NCBI GenBank assembly: GCA_017531305.1
Contig: JAFXLG010000013.1
Coordinates: forward strand, 35,711-99,710
Length of the DNA: 64,000 nucleotides
DNA from: Alistipes sp.
Lineage (GTDB): Bacteria; Bacteroidota; Bacteroidia; Bacteroidales; Rikenellaceae
Direction: 5' to 3'
Shown piece after piece: positions 18,575 to 26,815 of this stretch. The notes beneath the pieces are model-generated. The model had not been told where the DNA came from. It did no database searches and was given only the letters and a program-made list of their open reading frames with translations. A program made the position numbers and the translations under genes. The stretch's first letter is position 1. Each line of letters opens with the position of its first letter.

Positions 18575-20014
18575 ATGAAAAAACTTCTATTATTAGTTGC
18601 CGCAATGTGCTTTGCCTATGGTGCATCGGCAAAAGTTGTTTTGCCTAAAATTTTGGGTAGCAATATGGTGATTCAGCAGCAGACTGATGTTAATATCTGG
18701 GGTATGGCAGATGCTGGTAAGAAGGTGACTGTCACAGTGTCATGGAGCAAGCAGAAGGCTCAGGCTGTTGCCGATAAGGATGGTCATTGGGCAGTCAAGG
18801 TTGCTACACCAAAGGGCTCGTTTGATCCTCAGACAATCACCATCAGCGATGGCGATGTTATTAAATTAGAGAATATCCTAATCGGCGATGTGTGGGTGTC
18901 ATCGGGTCAGAGTAACATGGAGATGCCTATGAAGGGCTTTGGTCGTCAGCCCGTGGAGAAGTCTTTGGAGTATATCATCGAAAGCGGTAAGTTTAAGGAT
19001 AAGATCCGTATGTTTACCGTAACTCGTAACCGTTCGTTCGAGAAGGATGAGTGGGATTGCAAGGGCGGCGAGTGGCAATGTGCTTCGCCTAAGGCTACAG
19101 CAGATATGTCGGCTACTACATACTTCTTTGCGCGCAACATTATTGATAACGTAGATTTCCCTATCGGTATCGTCACATCGAATTGGGGTGGTACTCGTAT
19201 CGAGTCATGGATGCCTAAGCAGGCTTTGATTGATGTGTTGGCTGAGGATGGATATGAGGCAGCTCAGAAAAAGCACAGCATTAAGCCTACTGAGCTATAC
19301 TGCGCTATGTTGGCTCCTATCTGCCAGTTCAATGCCAAGGGATTCTTGTGGTATCAGGGATGCTCAAACTTAGCTGATGTGGATACATACGATAAGTTGC
19401 AGGCTCGCATGGTTAAGCAGTGGCGCGAGGATTGGGGCGACAAGGAGAATAAGATGCCTTTCTATTTTGTGATGATCGCGCCATACTCTTACGGTGATTC
19501 AAACGCTATCTCTTATCCTCGTTTTGTGGAGACTCAGGTGCGTTCTCTGTCGTTGATTCCTAATTCAGGTATGGCGGCAACAACAGATGCTGGTATGGAG
19601 ACTTGTATCCACCCAGCTCAGAAGTTGGAGGTAGGTCAGCGTCTGGCAGCTTTGGCATTGGTCGAGACCTATGGTCATGGTGGTTTCGAGCATAAGGCTC
19701 CTCAGTATGCTAAGCACGAGATCAAGGATGGTAAAGTGACTATCTGGTTCAAGGATGCGGGTATGGGTCTTTATCCTTGGTATGATCAGCCTGTTGCAGG
19801 CTTCGAGATTGCAGGTGCCGACAAGAAGTTCTATCCAGCCGAGGCACGCACCGTTGCCAATGACCGCGTATCGGTTTGGTCAGCTCAGGTAAAGGAGCCT
19901 GTTGCCGTACGTTACGCTTTCCGTAACTATATGAAGGCTACTCCAAATCTGAAGAATATGTATAATATCCCTGTTGTTCCATTCCGCACAGATGATTGGA
20001 ACGATGTGAGATAA
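18575..20014 (+). CDS. Sialate O-acetylesterase-like SGNH hydrolase, copy 2
   Basis: A 479-residue paralogue of the preceding protein, 20 bp downstream. It has a signal peptide (ending YGASAK) and the same domain plan; the catalytic Ser is S113 (GQSNMEM) and the His is H346 (ETCIHP). The region KGFLWYQGCSNLADVDTY replaces the longer GEANLGYQSLDYLGDIDHY segment of copy 1, a loop next to the active site, suggesting altered acceptor specificity. A strong terminator ends the unit. Confidence 0.88.
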   Translation: MKKLLLLVAAMCFAYGASAKVVLPKILGSNMVIQQQTDVNIWGMADAGKKVTVTVSWSKQKAQAVADKDGHWAVKVATPKGSFDPQTITISDGDVIKLENILIGDVWVSSGQSNMEMPMKGFGRQPVEKSLEYIIESGKFKDKIRMFTVTRNRSFEKDEWDCKGGEWQCASPKATADMSATTYFFARNIIDNVDFPIGIVTSNWGGTRIESWMPKQALIDVLAEDGYEAAQKKHSIKPTELYCAMLAPICQFNAKGFLWYQGCSNLADVDTYDKLQARMVKQWREDWGDKENKMPFYFVMIAPYSYGDSNAISYPRFVETQVRSLSLIPNSGMAATTDAGMETCIHPAQKLEVGQRLAALALVETYGHGGFEHKAPQYAKHEIKDGKVTIWFKDAGMGLYPWYDQPVAGFEIAGADKKFYPAEARTVANDRVSVWSAQVKEPVAVRYAFRNYMKATPNLKNMYNIPVVPFRTDDWNDVR

Positions 20015-20042
20015 TTCTCTGTAAGAGGAGATATCTATTATT

Positions 20043-20076
20043 CGGCTATCGCGCAAGTTCGCGGTAGCCGTTTTTT
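20043..20076 (+). terminator. Terminator after the esterase pair
   Basis: CGGCTATCGCG (20043-20053) pairs with CGCGGTAGCCG (20060-20070) with one G-U pair and is followed by six T. Confidence 0.85.
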
Positions 20077-20174
20077 GTTTGCCGTGAGTAGCTTAAGCAG
20101 TGTATAATATGTAAATTTGTATCATATTTTATAATAAATTAGCGGTATAGTCGTTAAAAATAAAAAAATATGTG

Positions 20175-20182
20175 TAATTTTG
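20175..20182 (+). promoter_or_regulatory. -7 box for bamD
   Basis: TAATTTTG matches TAnnTTTG, 31 bp upstream of the first ATG of bamD. Confidence 0.6.
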
Positions 20183-20213
20183 CACGATTAATACCCTGCG
20201 ATGGAGCAGTAAT

Positions 20214-21035
20214 ATGGTCAATATGAAACAAAAATTATCATTTATTGTAGCTTTTGCTTTCTTGTTAGCTGTCTTCTCTGGATGTTCGAGCGTCCAGAAG
20301 GTGATCAGTACGGGAGATTATGACTTAATCTTCGATCGAGGTATAGTCTATTACGAGGCTGGCAAGTGGACTAAGGCATTGGCTCTGTTTGAGAATTGCG
20401 AAGGATACTATAAAGGTACTACAAAAGAGGATACGGTAGCTTTTTATCGAGCAAGATGTTATTTTAAGGATCACGACTATGCGACAGCATCGGAGCTTTT
20501 CGATGAGTTCCGCCGTACGTTCAACCGCAGTGCTTTCTTGGAGCAGGCGGAGGCTATGTATGCCATCTGTCTGTATGATATGTGTCCTGATCCTGAGCGC
20601 GATCAGTCGCTTACGACCAACGCTATTATCGCTATCTCGGAGTTTATGTCACACTATCCCGATAGTGAGCAGTTTGTGCTGTTTCAGGATATGGCGAATG
20701 ATTTGAGATGGCGTCTTTGCGAGAAGGCATATCTGAATGCTTACACCTATTATAAGATAGAGCGTTATAATTCGGCTATCATCGCCTTCCGTAATGCTTT
20801 GTCGAAGCATCCAGACTCTCATCGCCGCGAGGATGTGATGTATTATATCGTAATGTCGGGATATAAGCTGGCTGCCAACTCAGTGGAGGAGAAGCAGCTT
20901 GAGCGATATATGTCGATGCTCGACTCATATTACTCATTTGTCATGGAGTATCCTGAGTCGAAGTATAAGGAGGATTTAGAGAAGTGCGCCGAAGAGGCTA
21001 AGCTCTATATCGAGAAGAATAAGCAAGAGGAGTAA
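20214..21035 (+). CDS. bamD: Outer-membrane protein assembly factor BamD
   Basis: A 273-residue lipoprotein with lipobox FSGC (C24 from the first ATG; an ATG at 20223 is an equally possible start). The mature part holds TPR-like helical repeats, with the conserved opening YYEAGKWTKALALFE, RCYFKDHDYATASELFDEFRRTFNRS, and later YYKIERYNSAIIAFRNAL. BamD is the essential lipoprotein partner of BamA in inserting beta-barrel proteins in the outer membrane. The gene heads a transcript that continues into the omega subunit gene. Confidence 0.93.
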   Translation: MVNMKQKLSFIVAFAFLLAVFSGCSSVQKVISTGDYDLIFDRGIVYYEAGKWTKALALFENCEGYYKGTTKEDTVAFYRARCYFKDHDYATASELFDEFRRTFNRSAFLEQAEAMYAICLYDMCPDPERDQSLTTNAIIAISEFMSHYPDSEQFVLFQDMANDLRWRLCEKAYLNAYTYYKIERYNSAIIAFRNALSKHPDSHRREDVMYYIVMSGYKLAANSVEEKQLERYMSMLDSYYSFVMEYPESKYKEDLEKCAEEAKLYIEKNKQEE

Positions 21036-21066
21036 TTAAGTGCAAGTAAGATAAATATATAGTAAG

Positions 21067-21378
21067 ATGGAGATCAAGAAGAACATTCCCAACAACACAG
21101 TGACTCGTAAACTTGTCGATTTGGATAAGGATACAGGTAACATCTATGAGAGCATCAACATTATAGCTCGCCGTGCAAATCAGATTTCATCTGAGCTTAA
21201 GTCGGAGCTTAACCGTAAGTTGGCTGATTTCTCATCACCAACCGACACTATGGAGGAGACTTTCGAGAACCGTGAGCAGATCGAGATCTCACGCTACTAC
21301 GAGCGTCTTCCAAAGCCTGTTATCATCGCTACCGAGGAGTTCCTCGATGATGAGGTGTACTACCGCAAGGGCGAGTAG
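21067..21378 (+). CDS. rpoZ: RNA polymerase omega subunit (Rpb6/RpoZ-type)
   Basis: A 103-residue protein resembling the omega subunit of Bacteroidota, longer than in proteobacteria. The conserved omega core is visible as NIYESINIIARRANQI near residues 25-40. The acidic C-terminal part (EEFLDDEVYYRKGE) is typical for this phylum. Omega helps assemble and stabilise RNA polymerase. It lies 31 bp downstream of bamD on the same strand, an arrangement that I know as common in Bacteroidales. Confidence 0.85.
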   Translation: MEIKKNIPNNTVTRKLVDLDKDTGNIYESINIIARRANQISSELKSELNRKLADFSSPTDTMEETFENREQIEISRYYERLPKPVIIATEEFLDDEVYYRKGE

Positions 21379-21388
21379 TTAATCTGTA

Positions 21389-21471
21389 TTTCGAGGGGGG
21401 GGGAGAAAAAGGAGCAACTGCGAGCATTGTCTAAAGAAAGGGCTTGGAGCAGTATGCTCGACACCTCGAGA
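21389..21471 (+). other. Nested inverted repeats and G9 tract upstream of coaBC
   Basis: The 124-bp gap between rpoZ and coaBC holds an outer pair, TTTCGAGG (21389-21396) with CCTCGAGA (21464-21471), and an inner pair, CGAGCAT (21421-21427) with ATGCTCG (21454-21460). The 3' arms are only three bases apart. A run of nine G (21395-21403) overlaps the outer 5' arm. A further small hairpin AAGGC-TGA-GCCTT is at 21482-21494, just before the coaBC start. No T-run follows. Confidence 0.5.
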
Positions 21472-21502
21472 AGAGTAGGCTAAGGCTGAGCCTTCATATT
21501 TA

Positions 21503-22723
21503 ATGGAAAGTATGTTGAAGGGCAAACATATTATTTTAGGAGTTACGGGTAGCATAGCCGCTTATAAGTCGGCTGTGCTTTGCCGTTTATTGGTGAGTGC
21601 AGGAGCCGAGGTTAAAGTCGTTATGACCAATCTGGCTAAGCAGTTCATCACGCCATTGACGATGGCGACCGTATCGAAGAATCCTATCTTGGTGGATTTC
21701 TTTAATCCAGAGAATGGAGAGTGGAATTCTCACGTCAAGTTGGGCGAGTGGGCAGATCTGTATCTTATAGCCCCTGCTTCGGCAAACACCATGGCAAAGA
21801 TGGCTGCAGGCGTAGCCGATAATCTTTTGCTAACGACCTATCTCTCGGCGCGTTGCCCTGTGGCGGTAGCTCCAGCGATGGATCTGGATATGTACGCACA
21901 CGTTGCAACACAACGCAACATGGAGCAGCTCAAGCAGGATGGTGTGCATATCATCGAGCCTGGGTCGGGTTTCTTGGCGAGCGGATTGATCGGCAAAGGA
22001 CGCATGGCAGAGCCTCAGGATATTGTTGAGGCAGTGGAGGCTATCTTTGCATCGGAAACCACAAATCACCAAAAAAAAAAGAGTTTAGAGGGTAAGCGTT
22101 TTCTGGTAACGGCAGGCGCGACCATAGAACCAATAGATCCCGTGAGATTCATCTCGAATCACTCATCGGGTAAGATGGGCTATGCCGTAGCCGAATCGTT
22201 GGCAAAGCGTGGCGCAGAGGTGGTGCTGGTCAGCGGACGTACCGCGTTGGAGAAGCCTCAAGGCGTGGAGTGTGTAGATGTCCTTTCGGCAGAGGAGATG
22301 TTTGAGGCGTGTGTGGAGCGTTTTTCAAAGATGGATGGCGCGGTTATGTGTGCCGCTGTGGCGGATTATACACCTCAGGTGGTTGCCCAAGATAAGATAA
22401 AAAAGAACGATGATGATATGTCAATCGCGCTTAAGCGTACCCGAGATATTGCAGCCCATCTGGGACAGCATAAACGCGAAGGTCAGGTGCTGGTTGGCTT
22501 TGCTATGGAGACCGAGAATGAGGAACAGAATGCCACAGGTAAGTTGGCGAAAAAGAATCTGGATTTCATCGTTATGAACTCACTCAGAAAAGAGGGTGCA
22601 GGTTTTCGTGGCGATACCAATATCGTTTCGCTGATAGATAGCCATGAGAAGGTGGATTTGCCATTGATGAGCAAGGCGGATGTGGCAGAACGTATTGTAG
22701 ATAAGATAGAGAGTTTTTTGTAG
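21503..22723 (+). CDS. coaBC: Bifunctional phosphopantothenoylcysteine decarboxylase / phosphopantothenate--cysteine ligase
   Basis: A 406-residue fusion protein catalysing two steps of coenzyme A synthesis. The N-terminal flavin-dependent CoaC domain (residues 1 to about 185) shows VTGSIAAYKSA and the PAMDLDMY region. The C-terminal CoaB domain starts near residue 195 (GKRFLVTAGATIEPIDPVRFISNHSSGKMGYA) and includes AAVADYTP and KIKKND. The two domains are joined by a linker encoded over a run of ten A (22071-22080), giving QKKK. recN follows after 3 bp, so the two are co-transcribed. Confidence 0.95.
   Translation: MESMLKGKHIILGVTGSIAAYKSAVLCRLLVSAGAEVKVVMTNLAKQFITPLTMATVSKNPILVDFFNPENGEWNSHVKLGEWADLYLIAPASANTMAKMAAGVADNLLLTTYLSARCPVAVAPAMDLDMYAHVATQRNMEQLKQDGVHIIEPGSGFLASGLIGKGRMAEPQDIVEAVEAIFASETTNHQKKKSLEGKRFLVTAGATIEPIDPVRFISNHSSGKMGYAVAESLAKRGAEVVLVSGRTALEKPQGVECVDVLSAEEMFEACVERFSKMDGAVMCAAVADYTPQVVAQDKIKKNDDDMSIALKRTRDIAAHLGQHKREGQVLVGFAMETENEEQNATGKLAKKNLDFIVMNSLRKEGAGFRGDTNIVSLIDSHEKVDLPLMSKADVAERIVDKIESFL
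22071..22080 (+). other. A10 homopolymer in the coaBC domain linker
   Basis: Ten consecutive A within the codons for about residues 190-193, exactly between the CoaC and CoaB domains. Such tracts are known sites of RNA polymerase or replication slippage; a shift here would leave an intact CoaC domain. Confidence 0.9.
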
Positions 22724-22726
22724 CCT

Positions 22727-24370
22727 ATGTTGTGTCGTCTCAGAGTTGAGAATTATGCGTTGATCGATAGATTGGATATGGAGCTCGATAAGCACCTCAA
22801 TATCATTACGGGTGAAACGGGAGCTGGTAAATCTATCTTGCTGGGGGCGTTGGGACTCTTGTTGGGTAATAAGAACGAGAGTGGAACGATCCACGATGAG
22901 TCACGCAGTTGTATCATCGAGGGCGAGTTCGATCTGAGCGGATACGATTTGGAATCGTTCTTTGAGGAGAATGATCTGGATTATGAGGAGCAATGTGTCA
23001 TCAGACGTATGATCCTGCCATCGGGTAAGAGTCGTTCGTTTGTCAATGATTTGCCCATGCAACTAAGCCTGCTCAAGGAGTTGGGATACAGATTGATTGA
23101 TATTCACTCCCAGCATCGTAATATGCTCCTTTCCGATGAGCAGTTCCGCACAGCGGCGGTAGATACCATTGCAGGATCGAAGCCAAAGGTGAGAGAATAT
23201 CAGCAGATTTATGCGCTTTTGCGCTCGGCGGAGCGAGAGTTGGAGCGTATGCAGAGTGAGGCTGAGGCTTTACGCAAGGATGAGGAGTGGCTTCGCTTTC
23301 AGGTGGCAGAATTTGATGCGGTGGCATTGAAGCAGGGTGAGCTAAAGGATGCGGAAGAGGAGCTTAAGGTATTGGAGAATGCCGATCAGATAGGCGAGGC
23401 ACTTATCTCGTTTAGAAATGCACTCGATGCCGAACAGGTGGGAGTATTGGAGCAGTTGGGCTTGGCTCAGAACTCCTTTGCGCGACTTGCGGATGGTTAT
23501 CCGTTGGGAGTGGAGTTTTCGGAGCGTATCCGTTCGGTTGTAGCTGAGCTAAAGGATCTTGGGCGTACTGCAACCGATCAGAGCGAGAGGATTGAGGCTG
23601 ATCCTGAGCGTTTGCAGAAGCTAACAGATAGGGTCAATCTCATATATTCGATGTGCCATAAGCATCATGTACAGGATCTCGATGAGTTGCTTGCAAAGGG
23701 GCAGGAGTTGTCGGAGCAGTTGAATGCCATTACACATAGCGATGAGAATATACTTCAGCAAAAAGCAAAAATCAACGAATTGCGCACTCAAGCCCGTTGC
23801 GTAGCAGAGGAGATTCACTCGATGCGCGTGGAGGCGGCAGGCGAGATTTCGAAGCATATCGAAGCAACCTTGTCGCATTTGGGTATGCCTCAGGTGAAGT
23901 TTGTGGTTGAGGTAGAGTCTCAAGAGGAGTTACTTGCTACGGGATGCGACAAAATCAGATTTATGTTCTCTGCCAACGAAAAGGTTGTGGCTCAGGCTGT
24001 CGAGAAGGTGGCTTCGGGTGGTGAGATTTCGCGAGTGATGTTGGCTCTAAAGGCTTTGTTGGCTTCAAAATCTAAGTTGCCTACCATTATTTTCGATGAG
24101 ATTGATACAGGTGTGTCTGGACGTATTGCCGATGCGATGGGTGAGATTATCGAGTCTCTTTCTAAAAATATGCAGGTGGTGTCGATTACCCATTTGCCAC
24201 AGGTAGCATCTAAGGGCGAGAGCCATTTCGTAGTATATAAGCAGGATAGTGTGACCAATATAGCTCGTTTGGATGAGGGTGAGCGAGTAGAGGAGATTGC
24301 CAAGATGTTGTCTGGTAGTCAAGTCTCGAAGGCAGCGTTGGAGCAGGCTCGATTGCTTCTGGGTAAGTAA
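22727..24370 (+). CDS. recN: DNA repair protein RecN
   Basis: A 547-residue SMC-like ATPase. The Walker A motif GETGAGKS is at residues 29-36, long coiled-coil arms lie between about residues 150 and 370, and the C-terminal head has the ABC signature-like VASGGEISRVMLALKALL and Walker B TIIFDEIDTGVSGR. RecN acts early in double-strand break repair, holding DNA ends or sister chromatids. It starts 3 bp after coaBC and is followed after 27 bp by a GH88-like gene on the same strand. Confidence 0.96.
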   Translation: MLCRLRVENYALIDRLDMELDKHLNIITGETGAGKSILLGALGLLLGNKNESGTIHDESRSCIIEGEFDLSGYDLESFFEENDLDYEEQCVIRRMILPSGKSRSFVNDLPMQLSLLKELGYRLIDIHSQHRNMLLSDEQFRTAAVDTIAGSKPKVREYQQIYALLRSAERELERMQSEAEALRKDEEWLRFQVAEFDAVALKQGELKDAEEELKVLENADQIGEALISFRNALDAEQVGVLEQLGLAQNSFARLADGYPLGVEFSERIRSVVAELKDLGRTATDQSERIEADPERLQKLTDRVNLIYSMCHKHHVQDLDELLAKGQELSEQLNAITHSDENILQQKAKINELRTQARCVAEEIHSMRVEAAGEISKHIEATLSHLGMPQVKFVVEVESQEELLATGCDKIRFMFSANEKVVAQAVEKVASGGEISRVMLALKALLASKSKLPTIIFDEIDTGVSGRIADAMGEIIESLSKNMQVVSITHLPQVASKGESHFVVYKQDSVTNIARLDEGERVEEIAKMLSGSQVSKAALEQARLLLGK

Positions 24371-24397
24371 ATCAGGAATACTTAAAACTTAACAAAT

Positions 24398-25543
24398 ATG
24401 AAAAAACTACTACTTTTTTGTGCAATTATTTCGGCTTTGATGCTCTCCTCGTGTAACGAACAGCAGGGCTTGAAATCAGATTTGAAGAAGGCTCTGAAGG
24501 TTGCTGTCGAGCAGAATAAGCAGCAAGCTGTGCGTATGTCGGGCTTTACCAACAAGTTCCCACGTACGTATGAGAAGGGTGAAGTGAAATTTACCAATGT
24601 TCATGGCTGGGTGAGTGGCTTTTTCCCTGGCTCGTTGTGGTTGTTGTATGAGCATACGGGCGATAAGGAGCTGAAGGCGTATGCCGAGAAGTTTACTCGA
24701 TGGTTGGAGCCATTGAAGGATTATCGCGGCACTCACGATTTGGGATTCATGGTCTTTTGTTCGTATGGTAATGCCTATCGTTTGACAGGCGATGAGTATT
24801 ATAAGGATATTATAATGAAGGCTTCAGCCTCTTTGGCTACCCGTTTTAACGAGCAGGTGGGCTGTATCCGTTCGTGGAATACGGGACGTAAGGAGAATCC
24901 TGAGCTGGACTATATGGTCATCATTGATAACATGATGAATCTTGAGATGCTGGAGTGGGCTGGTTATAGCGACATAGCTCGCAAACACGCCGATACAACT
25001 ATCAAGAATCACTTCCGCGAGGATAACAGCTCATACCATGTGGTGGCTTATAATGAGCTTACGGGCGATATCGTTGAGAAGCGTACTGCACAAGGTCGTC
25101 ACGATGAGTCGGCTTGGTCGCGCGGTCAGTCATGGGGCTTGTATGGATATACGATGATGTATCGAGTGACAGGCGAGCAGCGATATTTGGATCAGGCGAT
25201 AAAGATTGCCGAGTATCTTATCCCACGTTTGCCAGAGGATTCAATCCCTAATTGGGATTACGATGCAGAGGAGCTTTCGAAGGACTCTTCGGCAGGAGCT
25301 ATCATGGCATCGGCACTTATTGAGCTTTATACCATCACCAAGAATGAGAATTATCTTGCTGTTGCTGAGCGTCAACTCCGTTCGCTCTGCTCGGAAGAGT
25401 ATTTTGCTGCGTTGGGCGAGAATGGAAACTTCCTGCTCAAGCATGGCGTAGGTCACTACTTGGCAAACTCGGAGGTTGATGTTCCACTCTCGTATGGCGA
25501 TTATTACTTTATCGAGGCTGCAATGAGATATTTAGCTTTGTAG
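24398..25543 (+). CDS. Glycoside hydrolase family 88 (unsaturated glucuronyl hydrolase-like) lipoprotein
   Basis: A 381-residue predicted lipoprotein (lipobox LSSC, C19). The mature part has the (alpha/alpha)6 plan of GH88: VHGWVSGFFPGSLW, the THDLGF motif with D114, the VIIDNMMNLEM motif with D177, and HDESAWSRGQSW. In characterised GH88 enzymes two Asp residues in such motifs drive hydration of the 4,5-unsaturated uronic acid left by polysaccharide lyases. The heparinase-II/III-like lyase at 30078 could supply such products, but it is not in the same operon. It seems to ride on the recN transcript; a strong terminator follows. Confidence 0.9.
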   Translation: MKKLLLFCAIISALMLSSCNEQQGLKSDLKKALKVAVEQNKQQAVRMSGFTNKFPRTYEKGEVKFTNVHGWVSGFFPGSLWLLYEHTGDKELKAYAEKFTRWLEPLKDYRGTHDLGFMVFCSYGNAYRLTGDEYYKDIIMKASASLATRFNEQVGCIRSWNTGRKENPELDYMVIIDNMMNLEMLEWAGYSDIARKHADTTIKNHFREDNSSYHVVAYNELTGDIVEKRTAQGRHDESAWSRGQSWGLYGYTMMYRVTGEQRYLDQAIKIAEYLIPRLPEDSIPNWDYDAEELSKDSSAGAIMASALIELYTITKNENYLAVAERQLRSLCSEEYFAALGENGNFLLKHGVGHYLANSEVDVPLSYGDYYFIEAAMRYLAL

Positions 25544-25576
25544 TATCGGACGTTTATATACGATCTGATAGTATAG

Positions 25577-25613
25577 CGGCTGTCCAATATTTGTTGGACA
25601 GCCGTTCTTTTTT
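25577..25613 (+). terminator. Terminator after the GH88 gene
   Basis: Perfect 11-bp inverted repeat CGGCTGTCCAA (25577-25587) and TTGGACAGCCG (25594-25604), then TTCTTTTTT. Confidence 0.87.
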
Positions 25614-25734
25614 GTATATTCAGAATTATCCTTTTTGTGTCGAAAGTAGTGATTTATCCGCATGATAGTGTTGCAAATGGCTCTCTGAGTGGTCTAAAAG
25701 TGGAAAGTTGGAATTTTTTTGTTTTCACGATTTG

Positions 25735-25742
25735 TATATTTG
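25735..25742 (+). promoter_or_regulatory. -7 box for the LPS-kinase-like gene
   Basis: TATATTTG matches TAnnTTTG, 61 bp upstream of the ATG. A TTG at 25708-25710 is 24 bp upstream, slightly outside the normal spacing. Confidence 0.55.
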
Positions 25743-25803
25743 CTGTGTGGCATCTCTTTTTAGAGTACGCTTTCGATGTTATGTGATATGATTTACAACC
25801 GAA

Positions 25804-26556
25804 ATGAAAAGTGTTATTAGCCCCAAATATAGTGTGTTGCAAGAGTTTGTTAATAATTTGCCTACTGAATTTGACAAACTAAAGGAGTATGAATTGCTGC
25901 GCGATGGACGCAATAGAATTGTAAAATGTCATGTGGAAGGATACTCTCTGGTGATTAAGAGTTATGGCAAACCCTCGATAATAAATAGCCTGATATACGG
26001 CAAAATAAGGCGTAGCAAAGCCATGCGAGCCTATTATAATGCACTTCGATTGTTGGAGCTTGGGATTGGAACTCCCGAACCTGTGGCGGCAATGGATGTG
26101 TTTAAAAACGGGATGTTGGAGCGAAGTTTTTTCGTGTCGCTATGCTCCGAGTTGATACCCTTGCCCACCAAAGCACCATACTGTCATAAGGATTTCTGTG
26201 ATATGCTTGACCATTTGGCTGAATTTATTATGCGTATGCATGATTGTGGAGTAATGCACAATGATCTTAATCCTTCAAATATCCTGTATGGCAGAGGCGA
26301 AGATGGCAGCTATGAGTTTCATCTTGTCGATAATAATCGTATAAGATTCAAAAAAGCCTTATCGATGCGCGACAGACTAAATGATCTGCGTCACTTCTCA
26401 AGTGATGATATGCCATATCTGTGTATGTTGCATCGCTATGCCACATTGGCAAATCGGGAGCAAAGGGATGCAATAGAGTTAAGAGGTGTGGCAGCCAGAT
26501 TTATACTACTCAAACAGCATAATATGAAGATGTTGCTGAAAAGTAAGTTGAGATAA
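25804..26556 (+). CDS. Lipopolysaccharide (Kdo) kinase-like / RIO-type small kinase
   Basis: A 250-residue protein with a minimal protein-kinase-like fold. The ATP-binding Lys is probably K52 (LVIKSYG), the catalytic loop is HNDLNPSNIL (H152, D154, N159), and the metal-binding Asp is D176 (LVDNNR, in place of DFG). The same arrangement is found in the Kdo/WaaP/InaA group that phosphorylates lipopolysaccharide inner core sugars. There is no signal peptide or membrane segment. The tatA gene starts 19 bp downstream. The exact acceptor is inferred from family only. Confidence 0.8.
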   Translation: MKSVISPKYSVLQEFVNNLPTEFDKLKEYELLRDGRNRIVKCHVEGYSLVIKSYGKPSIINSLIYGKIRRSKAMRAYYNALRLLELGIGTPEPVAAMDVFKNGMLERSFFVSLCSELIPLPTKAPYCHKDFCDMLDHLAEFIMRMHDCGVMHNDLNPSNILYGRGEDGSYEFHLVDNNRIRFKKALSMRDRLNDLRHFSSDDMPYLCMLHRYATLANREQRDAIELRGVAARFILLKQHNMKMLLKSKLR

Positions 26557-26575
26557 TTAAAATATAAGTCACACT

Positions 26576-26788
26576 ATGGAACTATTGTTTGTAGGAGGTA
26601 TTGGAACGAGTGAAATGTTGTTGATCGTCTTTACATTATTGCTTTTGTTTGGTGGCAAGAAGCTGCCAGAGTTGATGCGAGGTCTGGGGCGTGGTATCAG
26701 AGATTTTAAGAAAGAGACAGCCTCCCTGACCGATGAGATCAAGAAGGCTGATAACGAGTTAATGGAGGATTTAAGGTCGGAGAAGTAG
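26576..26788 (+). CDS. tatA: Twin-arginine translocase subunit TatA/TatE family
   Basis: A 70-residue protein: a short N-terminal transmembrane helix (residues about 8-24), the FGGKKLPEL hinge, then an amphipathic helix containing GLGRGIRDFKKE and an acidic tail, exactly the TatA plan. TatA oligomers form the passage for folded proteins. No tatB or tatC gene is next to it; the partner must lie elsewhere. It follows the kinase-like gene by 19 bp and converges with the ThuA-domain gene. Confidence 0.93.
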   Translation: MELLFVGGIGTSEMLLIVFTLLLLFGGKKLPELMRGLGRGIRDFKKETASLTDEIKKADNELMEDLRSEK

Positions 26789-26815
26789 ATCCCACAACCT
26801 CATACCCCGTATGGT

